Positions 12,323 through 23,773 of a DNA stretch of 64,000 bases are shown here, one piece after another. The notes beneath the pieces were generated by a model. The model had not been told where the DNA came from. It was given only the letters and a program-made list of their open reading frames with translations, and ran no database searches. This stretch comes from Torymus aiolomorphi. Lineage: Eukaryota > Arthropoda > Insecta > Hymenoptera > Torymidae. Each line of letters starts with the position of its first letter. The first letter of the stretch is position 1. Location: contig CM070876.1 in NCBI GenBank assembly GCA_036365515.1, forward strand, positions 109,898,810-109,962,809, in the 5' to 3' direction. The translations under genes were made by a program, and so were the position numbers.

Positions 12323-13179
12323 GATCACGAGTTGATCTACGCCTTGGAAAACTGTGCGATATTGATTAAAATTAAAAATTATACAAAAAAAGATTCCAAA
12401 TAATAAAGATAACAAATCTATTTTCTTGCGGAGAAAAGGTTAACTTTTTATAGAAAGCTCACATGCACTGCAGCAATATAGGTAATAATAAATATTTAAA
12501 AAAAGTAAAATAACTGATAAACTCAGTCGCCATTGATAGGAGCAAATCGCCAATTTGACGAGAAATAGCCAAATCTGGCCACCCTGATGCAGCGGTCTCC
12601 TTTACCTTAATTGGAATTTTTATCACATAATGTTTTGATGATGATATAAGAAACTATTGATCTTTCATAGTTTACTTTAACAATATTTTGAAAAATTTCC
12701 ATTCGAAAAGATAAATTTATGTGTGTGTAGGAAATATTTTTGTACTCCTATGTAACCTACATTTTATTTTGTATTATTTATTTTTACTTATAACACAATA
12801 TTCTATATATGTAAAAAAAATGAGGACTACAAATAAAAAAAAAATTATAGATGCAGGTTAGCCAATTTCTTCTGACCTCAGTAATTGTCTAAATTCAGGA
12901 TAAAGCCTCGAGTGATTACAAAGGCACTCCCAAAAGCAGATATTACAAACAAGAATTACAACAACGAAATATTAAAAATTTAATTAAAGAATGCGCTTTA
13001 CTCTTTACAGAACCATAGCTTCTTATCATAAAGACCAGTAACTGATCGCGACTGGTGATATAGTGAAACTGTTAAAGCAGCAACTTAAGATGATCACATC
13101 CCCAGGAGTTTTAGCCCATATAAAATACACGTCTCCGTCATCTGATCCCAATCAAAAACAATAACTACAGGTGTTTAGG

Positions 13180-13930
13180 ACGCCGTGATGTCGTCTGCAG
13201 GAGCTCTTTGCACTAGACCAAAAAACATAATTACAACAAGAATAAGTTGGCTGCGGAGGGAATACAGAGAAGCCATACTCCTGGCAAAAGGGTAGGAAAT
13301 TATTGCAGGATACATGCTAGCTGAAAAGTATAAACCAATAAACTTGCTTACAGTAAGCTACTCACCAGATAATTTTTTTAACGAGTTCAGAGGTTATGAA
13401 GGTCCACATTAAATGTTAGTCCAACATCTCGTCCCGATAACAAGCTGCAGAAGTTTACGACGCCGCGATGTCGTCTGCAGGAGCTCTTCGCCCTAGGCAA
13501 AAAACATAATTACAACAAGAATAAGTTGGCTGCGGAGGGAGTACAGAGAAGCCATACTCCTGTCAAAAGGGTAGGAAATTATTGCAGGATACGTACTAGC
13601 TGAAAGGTATAAACCAATAAACTTGCTTACAGTAAGCTACTCACCAGATAATTTTTTTAACGAGTTCAGCGGTTATGAAGGTCCACATAAAATGTCAGTC
13701 CAACATCTCGTCTCAATAAAAAGCTGCAAGAGTTTACGACACCGCGATGTCGTCTGTAGGAGCTCTTCGCCCTAGGCAAATAAACATAATTACAACACGA
13801 ATAAGTTGGCTGCGGAGGGAGTACAGAGGGAGTAGGAAATTATTGCATGATACGTACTAGCTGAAAAGTATAATCCAATAAACTTTCTTACAGTAAGCTA
13901 CTCACCAGATAATTTTACTTCCTCCTAGAG
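13180..13930. repeat. 280-bp satellite, right arm, about three units
   Basis: Reverse-complement counterparts of the left-arm satellite. One unit carries a short deletion near 13,825. There is one unit fewer than in the left arm, so unit number has changed since the arms diverged. Confidence 0.85.
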
Positions 13931-14027
13931 GAAGCTTTGTGATAGTAAAAAAAAAGTTTATGAGACAATGTATTAGAAATGTTATTTAGCAAATTTGGAA
14001 TCGAAATACACTATTTTTAGAAAATGT

Positions 14028-14029
14028 GT

Positions 14030-14117
<88 letters not shown>
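14028..14117. repeat. (TG)n microsatellite
   Basis: Right-arm counterpart of the CA repeat at 8073-8256. It is shorter and lacks the CG core. Confidence 0.95.
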
Positions 14118-14119
<2 letters not shown>

Positions 14120-14410
14120 CCGTATACGCTGATATCTCATGATCTACTCGACCGATTTTAACGAGTGATCATTTTTTTAGATTTTCCTTCCACAATTGGG
14201 ATCAATATTCTATTTTTGTAAAATTTAATTTTTTATTTTATAGCCATTTTTTAATTTAAAAATTTTTATTTTCGATTTTTGTAATATTTAGAAGAAATAT
14301 TGTTTTATATCATGAATTCTCTGTATGTAGGATAAACTTATCTACAATTCAAAGAAAAGAAAAAGTCGGTAGCTATATTACGTCATAAGTTATTGATGAA
14401 AACGTAATTT

Positions 14411-15350
14411 TTTGTAAATAGGTTATATTTCGAAATTAAAAAAAGATATTAACATGAATATTTTTTTGGTTATAGAGGATATTAAGTACTATAACTTACT
14501 AAATTTTTAGGTTTTTTTATTCATTATTTTTTGAGAAAAAAAATAATTTATAAAAAAAAGTGATTTTTGTCGTCGTTCAATAACTATAGTAAAATTAGCT
14601 TCATCACTTTGAAATTCTTTGTAGGGGTAGATTTTGTATACCAATCGAGTGAGTTCTTTGGGCAAAAGGATTGATCCATAAATTTCGGAGATATTTGAGG
14701 TTAAAATTTTTTTGAATTTTTTTTTTAAATCGTAATTTCTCGAGAACGGCTCTATGTATCTAAATGGGATGGGTGGCATTCGAAAGAGAATTAAATTACC
14801 TATATTTTCTAAAAAAAATTAATTTTCTAGTTATCACGGTTCTTTTGTTATTAACAAAAACGTAAAAATTGAAAAATGGAAAAAATGAATTTTATATGTT
14901 CAAGTATTACAAGAGTAAAATTGTCTTATTCGCTTCAAAATTCATTGTAGAGGTATATTATTGATAGTTCTCAGATGCGTTCTTTAGGCAAAATGATTGG
15001 TTCATAAATTTCAGAGATATTTGAGGTAAACACAATCAAAGATCAACTTTAGAATATTCTTTTTATTTCGAACCAATGCACGACGAGAAGCCGTTGACAG
15101 TGGACTTGAAGAAGAAAAATTTGATGAAGAATAGAACTTGAAGAAGATTGTTTACCATTCTTATAAGAATTAAAATCACAAACAAATAAATTACAAATGG
15201 AACCTCAATGAATAGCCATGAAAAAATTACAAGTTAATATTTTCCATAAAATTTTTCCAACTTTTTTCGTGAAAAATTTATTTTTCGAATTTTAATTTAA
15301 TAAAAGGAATCAAAAAATTATTTTGAGGAAGCTACGTGCCAATGAATTGG
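14411..15350. other. Right-arm-only AT-rich insertion
   Basis: About 940 bp with no partner in the left arm. A 90-codon minus-strand frame (14,507-14,779) is lysine/phenylalanine-rich. It matches nothing I recognise and could be chance in AT-rich DNA. Satellite DNA lies directly on its right side. Confidence 0.45.
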
Positions 15351-15795
15351 CAGCGGTTTTTTTAACGAGTTCAGAGGTTATGAAGGTCCACATAAAATGT
15401 CAGTCCAACATCTCGTCTCAATAAAAAGCTGCAAGAGTTTACGACACCGCGATGTCGTCTGCAGCAGCTCTTCGCCCTAGGCAAAAAAACATAATTACAA
15501 CAAGAATAAGTTGGCTGCGGAGGGAGTACAGAGAAGCCATACTCCTGTCAAAAGGGTAGGAAATTATTGCAGGATACATACTAGCTGAAAGGTATAAACC
15601 AATAAACTTGCTTAGAGTAAGCTACTCACCAGATAATTTTTTTAACGAGTTCAGAGGTTATGAAGGTCCACATTAAATGTCAGTCCAACATCTCGTCTCA
15701 ATAAAAAGCTGCAGAAGTTTTCGACGCCGCGATGTCGTCTGCAGGAACTCTTCGCCCTTGGCAAAAAAACATAATTACAACAAGAATAAGTATTG
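15351..15795. repeat. Extra 280-bp satellite units, outer right arm
   Basis: About one and a half further units of the same satellite, placed next to the outer arm segment where the left arm has none. This suggests satellite-mediated rearrangement. Confidence 0.8.
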
Positions 15796-15970
15796 TTTAC
15801 CTCCGCACAGCCGCAGACATTCCAGCGGCGCGGGAACAGCGAAGAGAGACAGCTGCCGCATAGGCGCGGAGAGCGCAGGCAGACGACGCGGGGCCACATG
15901 CAACTTAGTCAGTTGACCCGCTCGGGTCGTCGCGTGCCGCGTGCGCCGGCATGCCAGCTGTGTTAACACA

Positions 15971-16156
15971 GTGCCGTAAGGCCTGTTACACGCAAAAAGG
16001 AACAGTGACAGATATAAGAAATTAACATGGCTAGTATATCTATATATACGAGGAACAGCGAGGAATAAGCGCTGTTCCTCATATATATAGATATACTAAC
16101 CCATGTTATTTCTGTATCTGTTCCTTGTATTTTTCTGCGTGTAACGGGCGTAACAC
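15971..16156. mobile_element. Palindromic MITE in right arm
   Basis: Mirror copy of the hairpin at 7180-7363, with the same ends and near-identical sequence. Confidence 0.75.
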
Positions 16157-17178
16157 AGAAATGACCGTTACGATTCACGAACGTTATGGTCATAAATACC
16201 GTTTTTATTAATAGTTCATTTCTTATGATTATAACAGGCCATAAATGATAATAAATCTATATTTTTTTTTGTAAATCATGCAAAACACACATCATTGTCT
16301 TCTTAAATGAAGCCATCTACCATTCTGTAAAGTTTCAAGTCGATATTCAAAAACATTTAGCAATGGCATTTGAACAACAATTTTTCGTGTATTTTTGATT
16401 TGACTTTAAGTATGTTTCTGAAAATACATATAATTTAATAAAAAAAAATGAAAATGTCATTTTTTAGTTTGACAGTTCTACGAAATACACAAGCAGTGCC
16501 TCAACTAAATCTGAAAAATTGCATAACTTAATTTTTTTTTCATTAAATTAAATCTATACTTACAGAAAGATGAAATCAGCTTAAAAATACATGCGATACT
16601 TGAAATGCATTAGAGAAGCGGATTTCTATCATTCTCATACTTTTTTAAATTAAGTACTAAAACACAGCACCTCAAAGTAAACATCAACAACACTGAATAA
16701 TGAGTACACCTGTTAAATCTGACAGGTAGCATTTATATTATAAGAGCAGAATTAATTTGTCTTTTTAAGTTGTAAATTTCAGCCTATTTAATTAACCCTT
16801 TCAGTCACAAATTAAATTCACTAAAATACGATTTTTGGGCATAAATTTCTTTATAACAATTATAAACAATTATAAATCCAGAAAGTATCATTATATTTCT
16901 CAAGTTTAAGTATTTATCTAACTGAAAATGCAAAAAAAATGAGGGAAATGCATTAAATACAACAAAAATGACGAGAAATGTAACAAAATTTTGGGTGCCT
17001 ATATATAGGCTTCTGTGACTGAAAGGATTAAATGTGTTTTCTCTTATGAAATCTGAACTTTCGTGTGGTGTGTGACTGTCCGAAAGATCTATAAATCTGT
17101 AGACCTGCTTTTAATATATGGTATTTAATATTTACTTTGAACGAGTGCAATTGAATAATAAATTTGGAAACCTGTCTA

Positions 17179-17930
17179 TTTTTTTCTACTTTCGTCTAAG
17201 ATGGTTGGCTTTACAGGAAAGCTTTTTTCGTGTACCTGCATAAGACATACATCTAATCAATTACACGAATAAATATTTCTTTCCTGTGTAGCCGAACATT
17301 TTACATGGAAGTACATAAAACAAATTGATTCACTGTGCATCACAATCCCATGCAGTATAAAAATCAGATTTAAAATTGCATTGCTTTCGGGGAAAAACTA
17401 ACCTACTGTTATTTATTTATTTATTTATTTTTAAATATACGGGCTAAAAGCCCTTTACAGTAAAATATTCATGTAAACAATGGTGGTATAACAATCATAG
17501 AATCTATACATAAATTCAAATCATAAAATTTAACAAATCTTAAAATTATAATACAACGCTAAATGATTACATTAAAGTAGAATACGCATTATTTTCTCAA
17601 TTTTCATATAAGGATAGAGAGTTCCATATCTTACAGTAAATATCAATGTGTTTATCATATTTTTTTGTAAGATGGTTGACTTTACAGGAAATGTTTATTC
17701 GTGTGCTTGCATATGATATAGATCTAGTCAAGAACACTAATAAAGCTTTCTCTTCTGCAAAGCCAATCATCTCATGTAAAAGTATTATAAACACTTTAAT
17801 ATGTCCTATAAGTTAGTTTTTCCTCGAAGGTAATGTTATTTTGAATCTGATTGTTATGCTATATGGGTTTCAAAGCCTGAGAGTGACAATGTATTTTTCA
17901 TACTTTCAGGTAAGATAGTTGGCTTTAGAC
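17179..17930. repeat. Cluster of dispersed hairpin repeats
   Basis: Two copies (about 17,200-17,300 and 17,633-17,925) of the repeat seen at 11.3-11.6 kb and 34.5-35.1 kb. A (TTTA)n-containing AT-rich stretch lies between them. No gene is supported. Confidence 0.65.
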
Positions 17931-18073
17931 GAGTAGTGAATGGGCCGCTGTCATCGCCACCGCCGATATAGCCTATGATCCCGTGGCCCCCGTGCCGTGT
18001 TTGTGCACCGTGGGTGCGCTGTGCAACAGCCGCAGCGGCAGTCAGTTTAATAGCAGTAGCAGCAGTTGCAACG

Positions 18074-18179
<106 letters not shown>

Positions 18180-18988
18180 CGGTAGTCGTGAAATAGTTAA
18201 TATATATAAAGCGGCTCCCCTCACGAGAAGACACACGCACACGAGCAGCAGCCTGTCTCGAGAGGAGAGAAACTTGTTGTAGTAGTAGCATAGCAGTAGC
18301 AGCAGCAGTATTTATAGCATATATGTAGCTTATTCGGGCAGCCGCCCGAAGAAGCGGAGACGCCTCGCCCGCGGACGACGCGAGCAATCATCATCACCGT
18401 CGTCGTTGTGGAAGGCGTGTGCGCAGCAGAGAGCAGGGGACAACAAACTCACAGGATCTACGGTATCAGAGGCAAGCAGCAGTAGGCCACCCCCGCGTGT
18501 ACACCCCCTCGGAAGTGTGCTACGACGCCGATGACGACGACGACCGCTCCACAGTGGGCGCAGTTTATTGTCCTCGCCCTTTTGGAACAAGGAGTGCCCG
18601 TTGCTCCTTAGAAAGTATAGTGTTTTCGTAGTAACACTAATAATAATAATAATAATAAACATCGTCATCGCCAGCATCGCCCGAGAGTCGCGCGTGTATA
18701 TACATATATCCGTACACGAGAAAGTGACAAGGATCAAGTCAGTGCGAATGCGTCGTTTCTGATCCTCTAGTAAAGACAGCAGTAGCGTTATTGCCGTCGT
18801 AACCGCTGTACCCGGCCGCTCTCCGAGGTAACCAAGATGCGCGCCGCTTAAGTGTGTGTAAGTAGTGTGAGTGTAACTCTGTCGCCGTCCTTGCACACTA
18901 CATCACCACCGGTGAGGAAGAGAGAAAGTCGTCGACGATAGCGTCGACTGTGTGGTGTGCACCACTGTGCCGTGGACGAGCCAGGGCA

Positions 18989-18994
18989 CCCGCT
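18989..18994. other. Polinton target-site duplication, left
   Basis: CCCGCT immediately precedes the terminal AGTAGTAAGG of the element. The identical hexamer follows the other end at 33,912-33,917. Six-base duplications are characteristic of Polinton/Maverick insertion. Confidence 0.9.
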
Positions 18995-20024
18995 AGTAGT
19001 AAGGGGACCGGTATAGCGAGACGACCCCCCGCGATGCGGTGTGTAGGGGCCATGTGGCACCCCGCTGTGCGGTGTGTATGGGTCCCCAAGTGTGACAAGG
19101 TGATTAACTCAAGTGTTTACAGTAGCAAGTGTGGCCACAAGCTAATTAGTGTAAACAATGGGGGGTGATTTATTACCCCATAAATAATGGTGCACTTATG
19201 GCGCCCGCCATGACGTCATGCCGTTATATATGGCCCACGTGTGTTGCCGTGTATGCCATGACTCGAGGTGGTGGGGGGGGGGGGGGGCGAGCGTTTTGGC
19301 TTCTGCGCTACACCATAAAGACTCATAGGGTGCGAGGCCTCTCGTAGTATAGACCGTGTGCGGTGTGTGTGGGTCCCAAGTATTAACACAAGTTAATTAG
19401 GGTAAACAATGGAGTGAATTATTACCCCATAAATAATGTCCCACTTATCGCTCGCGCCATGACGCTATGCCGCTATATCTGCCCGTCGCGTGCCGTCGTA
19501 TATGCCCCGACTCGTGGTGGTGGGGGGAGAGACCTTTGGCTGTACGCGCTACGCCATAAAGACCTCTCGCTGTATAGACCGCGTGCTGTGTGTATGTGTT
19601 TCAAGTGTGACAAGTTCATTAATCCAAGTGTTTACAGTAGCACGTGTGTGAACACAAGCTAATTAGGGTAAACAATGATGCACTTATTGCTCCCTCCATG
19701 ACGTCATGCCGCTCTATCTGCTCTGCGCATCCCCCCCGTGTATGCCCTGACTCGTGGTGGTGGGGGACGAGACCTTTGGCTATACGTGCTACGCCATAAA
19801 GACCCATGGGGTGCGAGGCCTCTCGCTATACAGACCGTGTGTGTGTGTATGTGTGTGTGTGTGGGTGTGTGTGTGTGTGTGTGTGGATGTGTGTGTGTGT
19901 GTGTGTGTGTGTTTTCGCAATGAGAAGTTGTGGGGAGGGAATAGGGAGTTGGTGTAAAGGAGTGGTCTACAAATAAAAAAAGCATGTTGAGGAAAAATAA
20001 ATTTTTATTTATTTATTTAAACGG
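18995..20024. repeat. Left terminal inverted repeat with three internal subunits
   Basis: About 1,030 bp that is the reverse complement of 32,969-33,911. It contains three diverged units of about 255-265 bp. Each has GTAAACAATG, then ATAAATAATG, GCCATGACGTCATGCCG, GGTGGTGGGG, ACGCCATAAAGAC and GGCCTCTCGCTATA blocks. A (GT)n tract lies at 19,841-19,912. The inner end reads GAATAGGGAGTTGGTGTAAA, a block repeated in diverged form at 20,344-20,400. Open frames here are repeat artefacts. Confidence 0.9.
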
Positions 20025-20469
20025 GGTGAAACCCCCTATTTTATGAACAGTTTTTTCTCATTAACATAAATGTTGTCCTTAAAGGGACCGTTTATTATTC
20101 GTTATATTTTGAATAACCATCTTTTTTTGGGAAGGAGAAGGAATTGGTGGAATAGGAATGGTGTGGTGGAGAATTTTTTTTGTTTGTCCAAGAGTCTTTC
20201 TTGTCTGCCTTGTTGATGAGAGGTTCTTTGTCGTCTGGTTTGACCTGGTGCTTGCTGAACGGGAGCCCCATGATGTTGCCTTCTCGGTGGTCTTTCGACG
20301 AATGACTTATGTATAATGCTGTATATATAAATATATGCGTGCTAGCGCAATGAGAAGTTGGGGGCGTAAATAGGAGTAGGTATAAAGGAAGGGTCCTTAA
20401 ATAAGAAAGTGTGATAAGGTAAAATATATTTTATTATATAAAATAAAAAAAAATTATTTATGTACATTT
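20025..20469. other. Non-coding inner flank of the left repeat
   Basis: AT-rich DNA with a second, diverged copy of the inner-repeat block at 20,344-20,400. It carries AATAAA-type signals on the minus strand near 20,430-20,450 that could end transcription of the gene cluster. No gene is seen. Confidence 0.5.
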
Positions 20470-21309
20470 TTAAACCTTTAACGCACTAACAACATTTTTT
20501 TCTAGAATTGTTAAATACTCGGCATATACTTCCAAAAACATTATTTCGAGAGAACTCTCCCTAAAATTTGCAAACATTAATTGATTTAGTGCGAGTTCTT
20601 TCATTTTGGCTTCTAGTTCATTAAATACAACGCCGATGAATATATGGTCTAGTAAATGCACGTCGTTTTTGCTAATTGCTTCCGTTTTAATAACATCGAT
20701 CATTATACCGAAAACCTTGTTCACAAAACCCGACATTTCTTCTAACTTTTTTAATTTATAGTCTATACACTGTTGGAACTGTTTCAATCCGTTGAAAGTT
20801 GTATTCTGCATATTCATAATCTTCGGTGGTTTTTCAGACTTCTTCTTTTTTGTAGTAGGTTCGTCACTGGTAGTGGAGGCGGCTGCCTCCTGATTGGCGT
20901 CATTGTCTTCAAAGTCGAACTATTGAGCCTCGTGTTCGTACTGAAGGGTGAACGATGGCGGTGTTACTTCGGGCTTATCGGTGATTGATACGGTTCTATG
21001 ACCGTAGGCTGTGGTCAATTCGACGTCGTGGTGCGGTAAATATATTTTTGCATATTTGCCTTGCTTTACAAAATCGCCTGATGCCCATAGATACTCTCCG
21101 AAGGTCTTGAAATGGGTTTTTAATTGTTCCCAACTGTCGATATCCAGAGTCATATATTTATGCGGTGATGTATGCCCGCCGAACCTGATGACGGGTCGGA
21201 AATAGCCAGCAGCATAATCCAAGTCGACGTAAACGAACTTGGAGTACGAATAGTTGAGAGCGTAAGTCGAATTGTACAGTAAATTCGGCACTAGCTTTGT
21301 TTGAGACAT
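20470..21309 (-). pseudogene. Unknown Polinton protein, one in-frame TAG
   Basis: From ATG 21,309 (MSQTKLVPN) 129 codons are open to a TAG at 20,920-20,922. The same frame then continues for 149 codons to a TAA at 20,470. The first part is aromatic-rich and beta-strand-like. The second part has a short acidic stretch, a KKKKSEK basic patch and a long amphipathic helical segment ending NVVSALKV. The frame is open upstream to 21,567, but that part looks like leader DNA. An initiator-like CTCAGTCAGTC lies near 21,380. It is the last gene of the minus-strand cluster. I do not recognise the family. The single TAG may be a nonsense mutation or, less likely, a read-through codon. Confidence 0.6.
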
Positions 21310-21589
21310 TTTTAAAAAATACTGACTTAACGTTGGTAAAAATGTCACGACTTTGTCGAGGTAGAGCGACTGACTGAGGGTGGCACGGCTAGGCCCCGTA
21401 CTTATTCTCTCTCCAGCGCGAATCCCCTCCTTTCTACCACGAGTTACGATTGGCTGGTCGATTGTTACGTAAAATCCGAGCGCCCAATCATGAACGTTTA
21501 CGCGTATGTATCGGAGAGTGGGGAGAAGCGTTGGGAAACTCGCGGAGCCCTTGAGAAACAGAACCATAAATTTTCCCCGTTAAGGGTTT

Positions 21590-21955
21590 TGAGCCTCAAA
21601 GAAGAAAAAGAAGAAGAAGAAAACGGCACATGTGTTTTTCACCACTTGGAAAAAGGAAACGTCTAATGTGTTTTTCACCGCTTGAAAATCCGTTACGCAT
21701 ATGCTTTTCGGTGACTCAAGCTACTTATGTTTCAAAGCCTCAAAGAAGAAAGCGCCTCCTGTGTTTTTCACCACTTGACAAAGGGGAAACAGCTAAGGTG
21801 TTTTTCACCACTTGAAAAAATCGTTACGCATGTGCTTTTCGGTGACTCGATCTGATTATGTTTCAAAGCCTCAAAGAAGAAAGCGCCTCCTATGTTTTTC
21901 ACCACTTGAAAAAACCGTTACGCATATGCTTTTCGGTTTCTTCATGGAATAGTAC
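21590..21955. repeat. Tandem repeat, three units of ~130-145 bp
   Basis: Three units carry TCAAAGAAGAAA (at 21,596, 21,741 and 21,869), one or two GTGTTTTTCACCACTTG motifs each, and CGTTACGCATATGCTTTTCGG. A plus-strand frame of 61 codons with repeated CFSPL is a by-product of the repeat. It lies between the protease gene and the last gene of the cluster, where it could serve as a regulatory or replication-related sequence. Confidence 0.8.
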
Positions 21956-22332
21956 ATATTCGTTTCAAGATGAAAAAGGTAAGGAATTAAATTTAGCGGG
22001 CAAGGTCGTTAAATGAATACGATGTTTGTTTAACTTTTTTTTATTGTTCGATCAAATTAAAAAAAAAATAGATTTTAAACTTACAAATATATGAATAATA
22101 TAAAATTACAAGCTAAAAAAGGCCAAGACAAACGTAGTATACAAAACCTTATAAACTAAGAAAGACGGATACACGCACACATCAGCTTTTACAATTCTAA
22201 AACTTACAATGTACATAAAGTGTAAATATAAACTAAAAATTGAATGTGTTTCTGGATAAAAAAGAAATATTACAAACTAAAAAATTGAATGTGACGTAGG
22301 ATTAAATAGAAATATTATAATAAAAATTAAGT

Positions 22333-22402
<70 letters not shown>

Positions 22403-22410
22403 TGCACATT
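21956..22410. other. AT-rich spacer with (CA)n tract
   Basis: No gene is supported. A CA microsatellite at 22,337-22,397 lies just downstream of the protease stop codon. Confidence 0.6.
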
Positions 22411-22947
22411 TTATATAAATGCTTTACATGTTTGAACGAACGAGCCAGCGCCCTTGGAAATAATGCTGGGGAAATTGTTCGCACGACGGAGTCTTTTTCG
22501 GTGATTTTTTCTTTTTACATTTTCATAAAATTTTGCGGCCAGTGCGTCGTTTACATGTGAATCACGTGAAAAGACGTTACAAAACGCGCGTGAAGTGCGA
22601 CCGCTACACATATAGCAAAGAAATATAATACAATATTCGCCGCAAACTTTAGAATTAACACTCTGCAGTTTCTTCTCGTTCCACTTGAAGCTTGCGCAAT
22701 TTCTTCGAAGTCGATCGATATGATGTCGTGACACAGGGGCGACTCCATAGCTATCGAAATATGTTCCTTTTGCATTTTTGTCTATGTAGAATGCCACCCA
22801 GTGGGATCCAGGCTTATCTGAGGTATCGACATTGGTTACAATAGCGGCTGGAAGACTCAAGCTTCTGGGGATGTGATCGGCTGCGTATACACCTATCGAG
22901 TTTGCTCTGAGGCCACTAATGGCCCTCGTGATTTGTTTCGTATTCAT
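22411..22947 (-). CDS. Adenain-type cysteine protease (Polinton PRO)
   Basis: An intact 178-residue protein of the adenovirus-protease-like (C5/Ulp1-fold) family that Polintons use to mature capsid proteins. The catalytic signature is visible: His49 in GSHWVAFY, Asp65 in YFDSYG, Gln95 in LQSVNS and the nucleophile Cys102 in VCGEYC. The C-terminal tail is basic (residues about 144-155). The length fits the family. The start ATG overlaps the end of the upstream DIQGF gene by 4 bp (22,944-22,947), implying co-transcription. It is one of the few undamaged genes of the element, so selection ended recently or the copy is young. Confidence 0.9.
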   Translation of the reverse strand: MNTKQITRAISGLRANSIGVYAADHIPRSLSLPAAIVTNVDTSDKPGSHWVAFYIDKNAKGTYFDSYGVAPVSRHHIDRLRRNCASFKWNEKKLQSVNSKVCGEYCIIFLCYMCSGRTSRAFCNVFSRDSHVNDALAAKFYENVKRKNHRKRLRRANNFPSIISKGAGSFVQTCKAFI

Positions 22948-23678
22948 TTTGCGTTTTCGCTAAATGTGAAATATGTGCTGCTGTCGCTGTCACTTGCTAT
23001 TTCTGGGGCCACATCCGTCTCGTCGCGGCCGTCGTCGTTCTGCTCCTCTTCCTCCTCAGTGGATTGCTCGCTGCCCGGGTGAAAACGGAGTAATTTTTTG
23101 CGCTGCTTCTGCTGATACTGATGAAGTGCAGTGTAGAACATTTGACTTTGTACTTGGTCTTTGTTGATCAGCTTCCACTCTTCGGGTAGTATAGAGCGCA
23201 TCCACTTTTTTATTTGGTGCACCTTGCAGAGCGCGCAAAAATCTTGTTTATTTTTAAACCTCTGAGTCGCGTGCGTAGAACATACCAGTACGTCAGAAAA
23301 CATGTTGTTGAGTTTTCCGAATGTCGCCGAGTCATATTTTTCTAAATTACATATGTTTCGACCGAGTAAAGATTCCAGGTACCAGGCCTTCTCCTCACCG
23401 CGAAGGTAAATCCGTCTTGCTGCTCTTGCGATATTGAAGAGATAACGATATAGCTGTCTGAGTGATACTTCGCCCTCGAACCAGTTAATACCGTGAATAT
23501 CGACAGCGCAGTAGGAATTTGTATTTTTTACGTCTTCGGGCAGCTCGATGAAATTGCACGGTGCTTGTACAATCCAGTGGTCGACAATGGGTTTCTGTAG
23601 GCAAATGATCGCCACCTCCTTTGGTAAAAACTTCCTTTCAGTGTCTCGAAACCCTTGTATATCCACGACGTAATCCAT
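22944..23678 (-). CDS. DIQGF-family Polinton protein, possibly RNase H-like fold
   Basis: I chose ATG 23,678 (MDYVVDIQGF). The frame is open to 23,762 but that part looks like leader. It gives 244 residues. The N-terminal strand with Asp6-x-Gln8 followed by PKEVAII (residues 19-25) resembles the first strand of DnaQ/RNase H-like nucleases. Further on are a HGINWF motif (62-67) and a possible metal site made of Cys133, His136, Cys148 and Cys151. The tail (203-235) is strongly acidic. I recall proteins with this N-terminus from invertebrate Polinton-like loci, but know no proven function. Exonuclease activity is only an inference from the strand pattern. It lies between the major capsid and protease genes and overlaps the latter by 4 bp. 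A TTAAAAAGG box lies about 80 bp upstream. Confidence 0.6.
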   Translation of the reverse strand: MDYVVDIQGFRDTERKFLPKEVAIICLQKPIVDHWIVQAPCNFIELPEDVKNTNSYCAVDIHGINWFEGEVSLRQLYRYLFNIARAARRIYLRGEEKAWYLESLLGRNICNLEKYDSATFGKLNNMFSDVLVCSTHATQRFKNKQDFCALCKVHQIKKWMRSILPEEWKLINKDQVQSQMFYTALHQYQQKQRKKLLRFHPGSEQSTEEEEEQNDDGRDETDVAPEIASDSDSSTYFTFSENAK

Positions 23679-23773
23679 TATACGTGTGTGCGTAGCGAGC
23701 GCGGAGAGAAAAGTGAGGCTTGAGGGCGCCGCCTGCTTCCTCTCGAGTCCTCGTCCCCCCACCTTTTTAACGA

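Larger units (their letters stand above)
6158..17178. repeat. Giant inverted repeat (arms ~4.8 and ~5.5 kb)
   Basis: The left arm (about 6158-10,970) and right arm (about 11,624-17,178) are reverse complements at the percent-divergence level, around a 653-bp spacer. Blocks that pair include 6158-7451 with 15,890-17,178, 7760-8380 with 13,930-14,410, and 9480-10,970 with 11,624-13,170. Unpaired DNA is 7452-7760 on the left and 14,411-15,350 on the right. The arms differ in number of satellite units and CA-repeat length, so they have evolved separately. There is no transposase gene. It may be a fold-back-type element or an inverted segmental duplication. An assembly artefact joining two haplotypes head to head cannot be excluded. 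Confidence 0.85.

Noticed and set aside
18848..19985. Several His/Thr- or Gly-rich frames in the left terminal repeat
   Set aside because: They follow the tandem units and GT tract, recur in the right repeat and have no conserved protein character.
21630..21815. 61-codon plus-strand frame with repeated CFSPL
   Set aside because: By-product of the 130-145-bp tandem repeat. It is antisense to the transcribed cluster.
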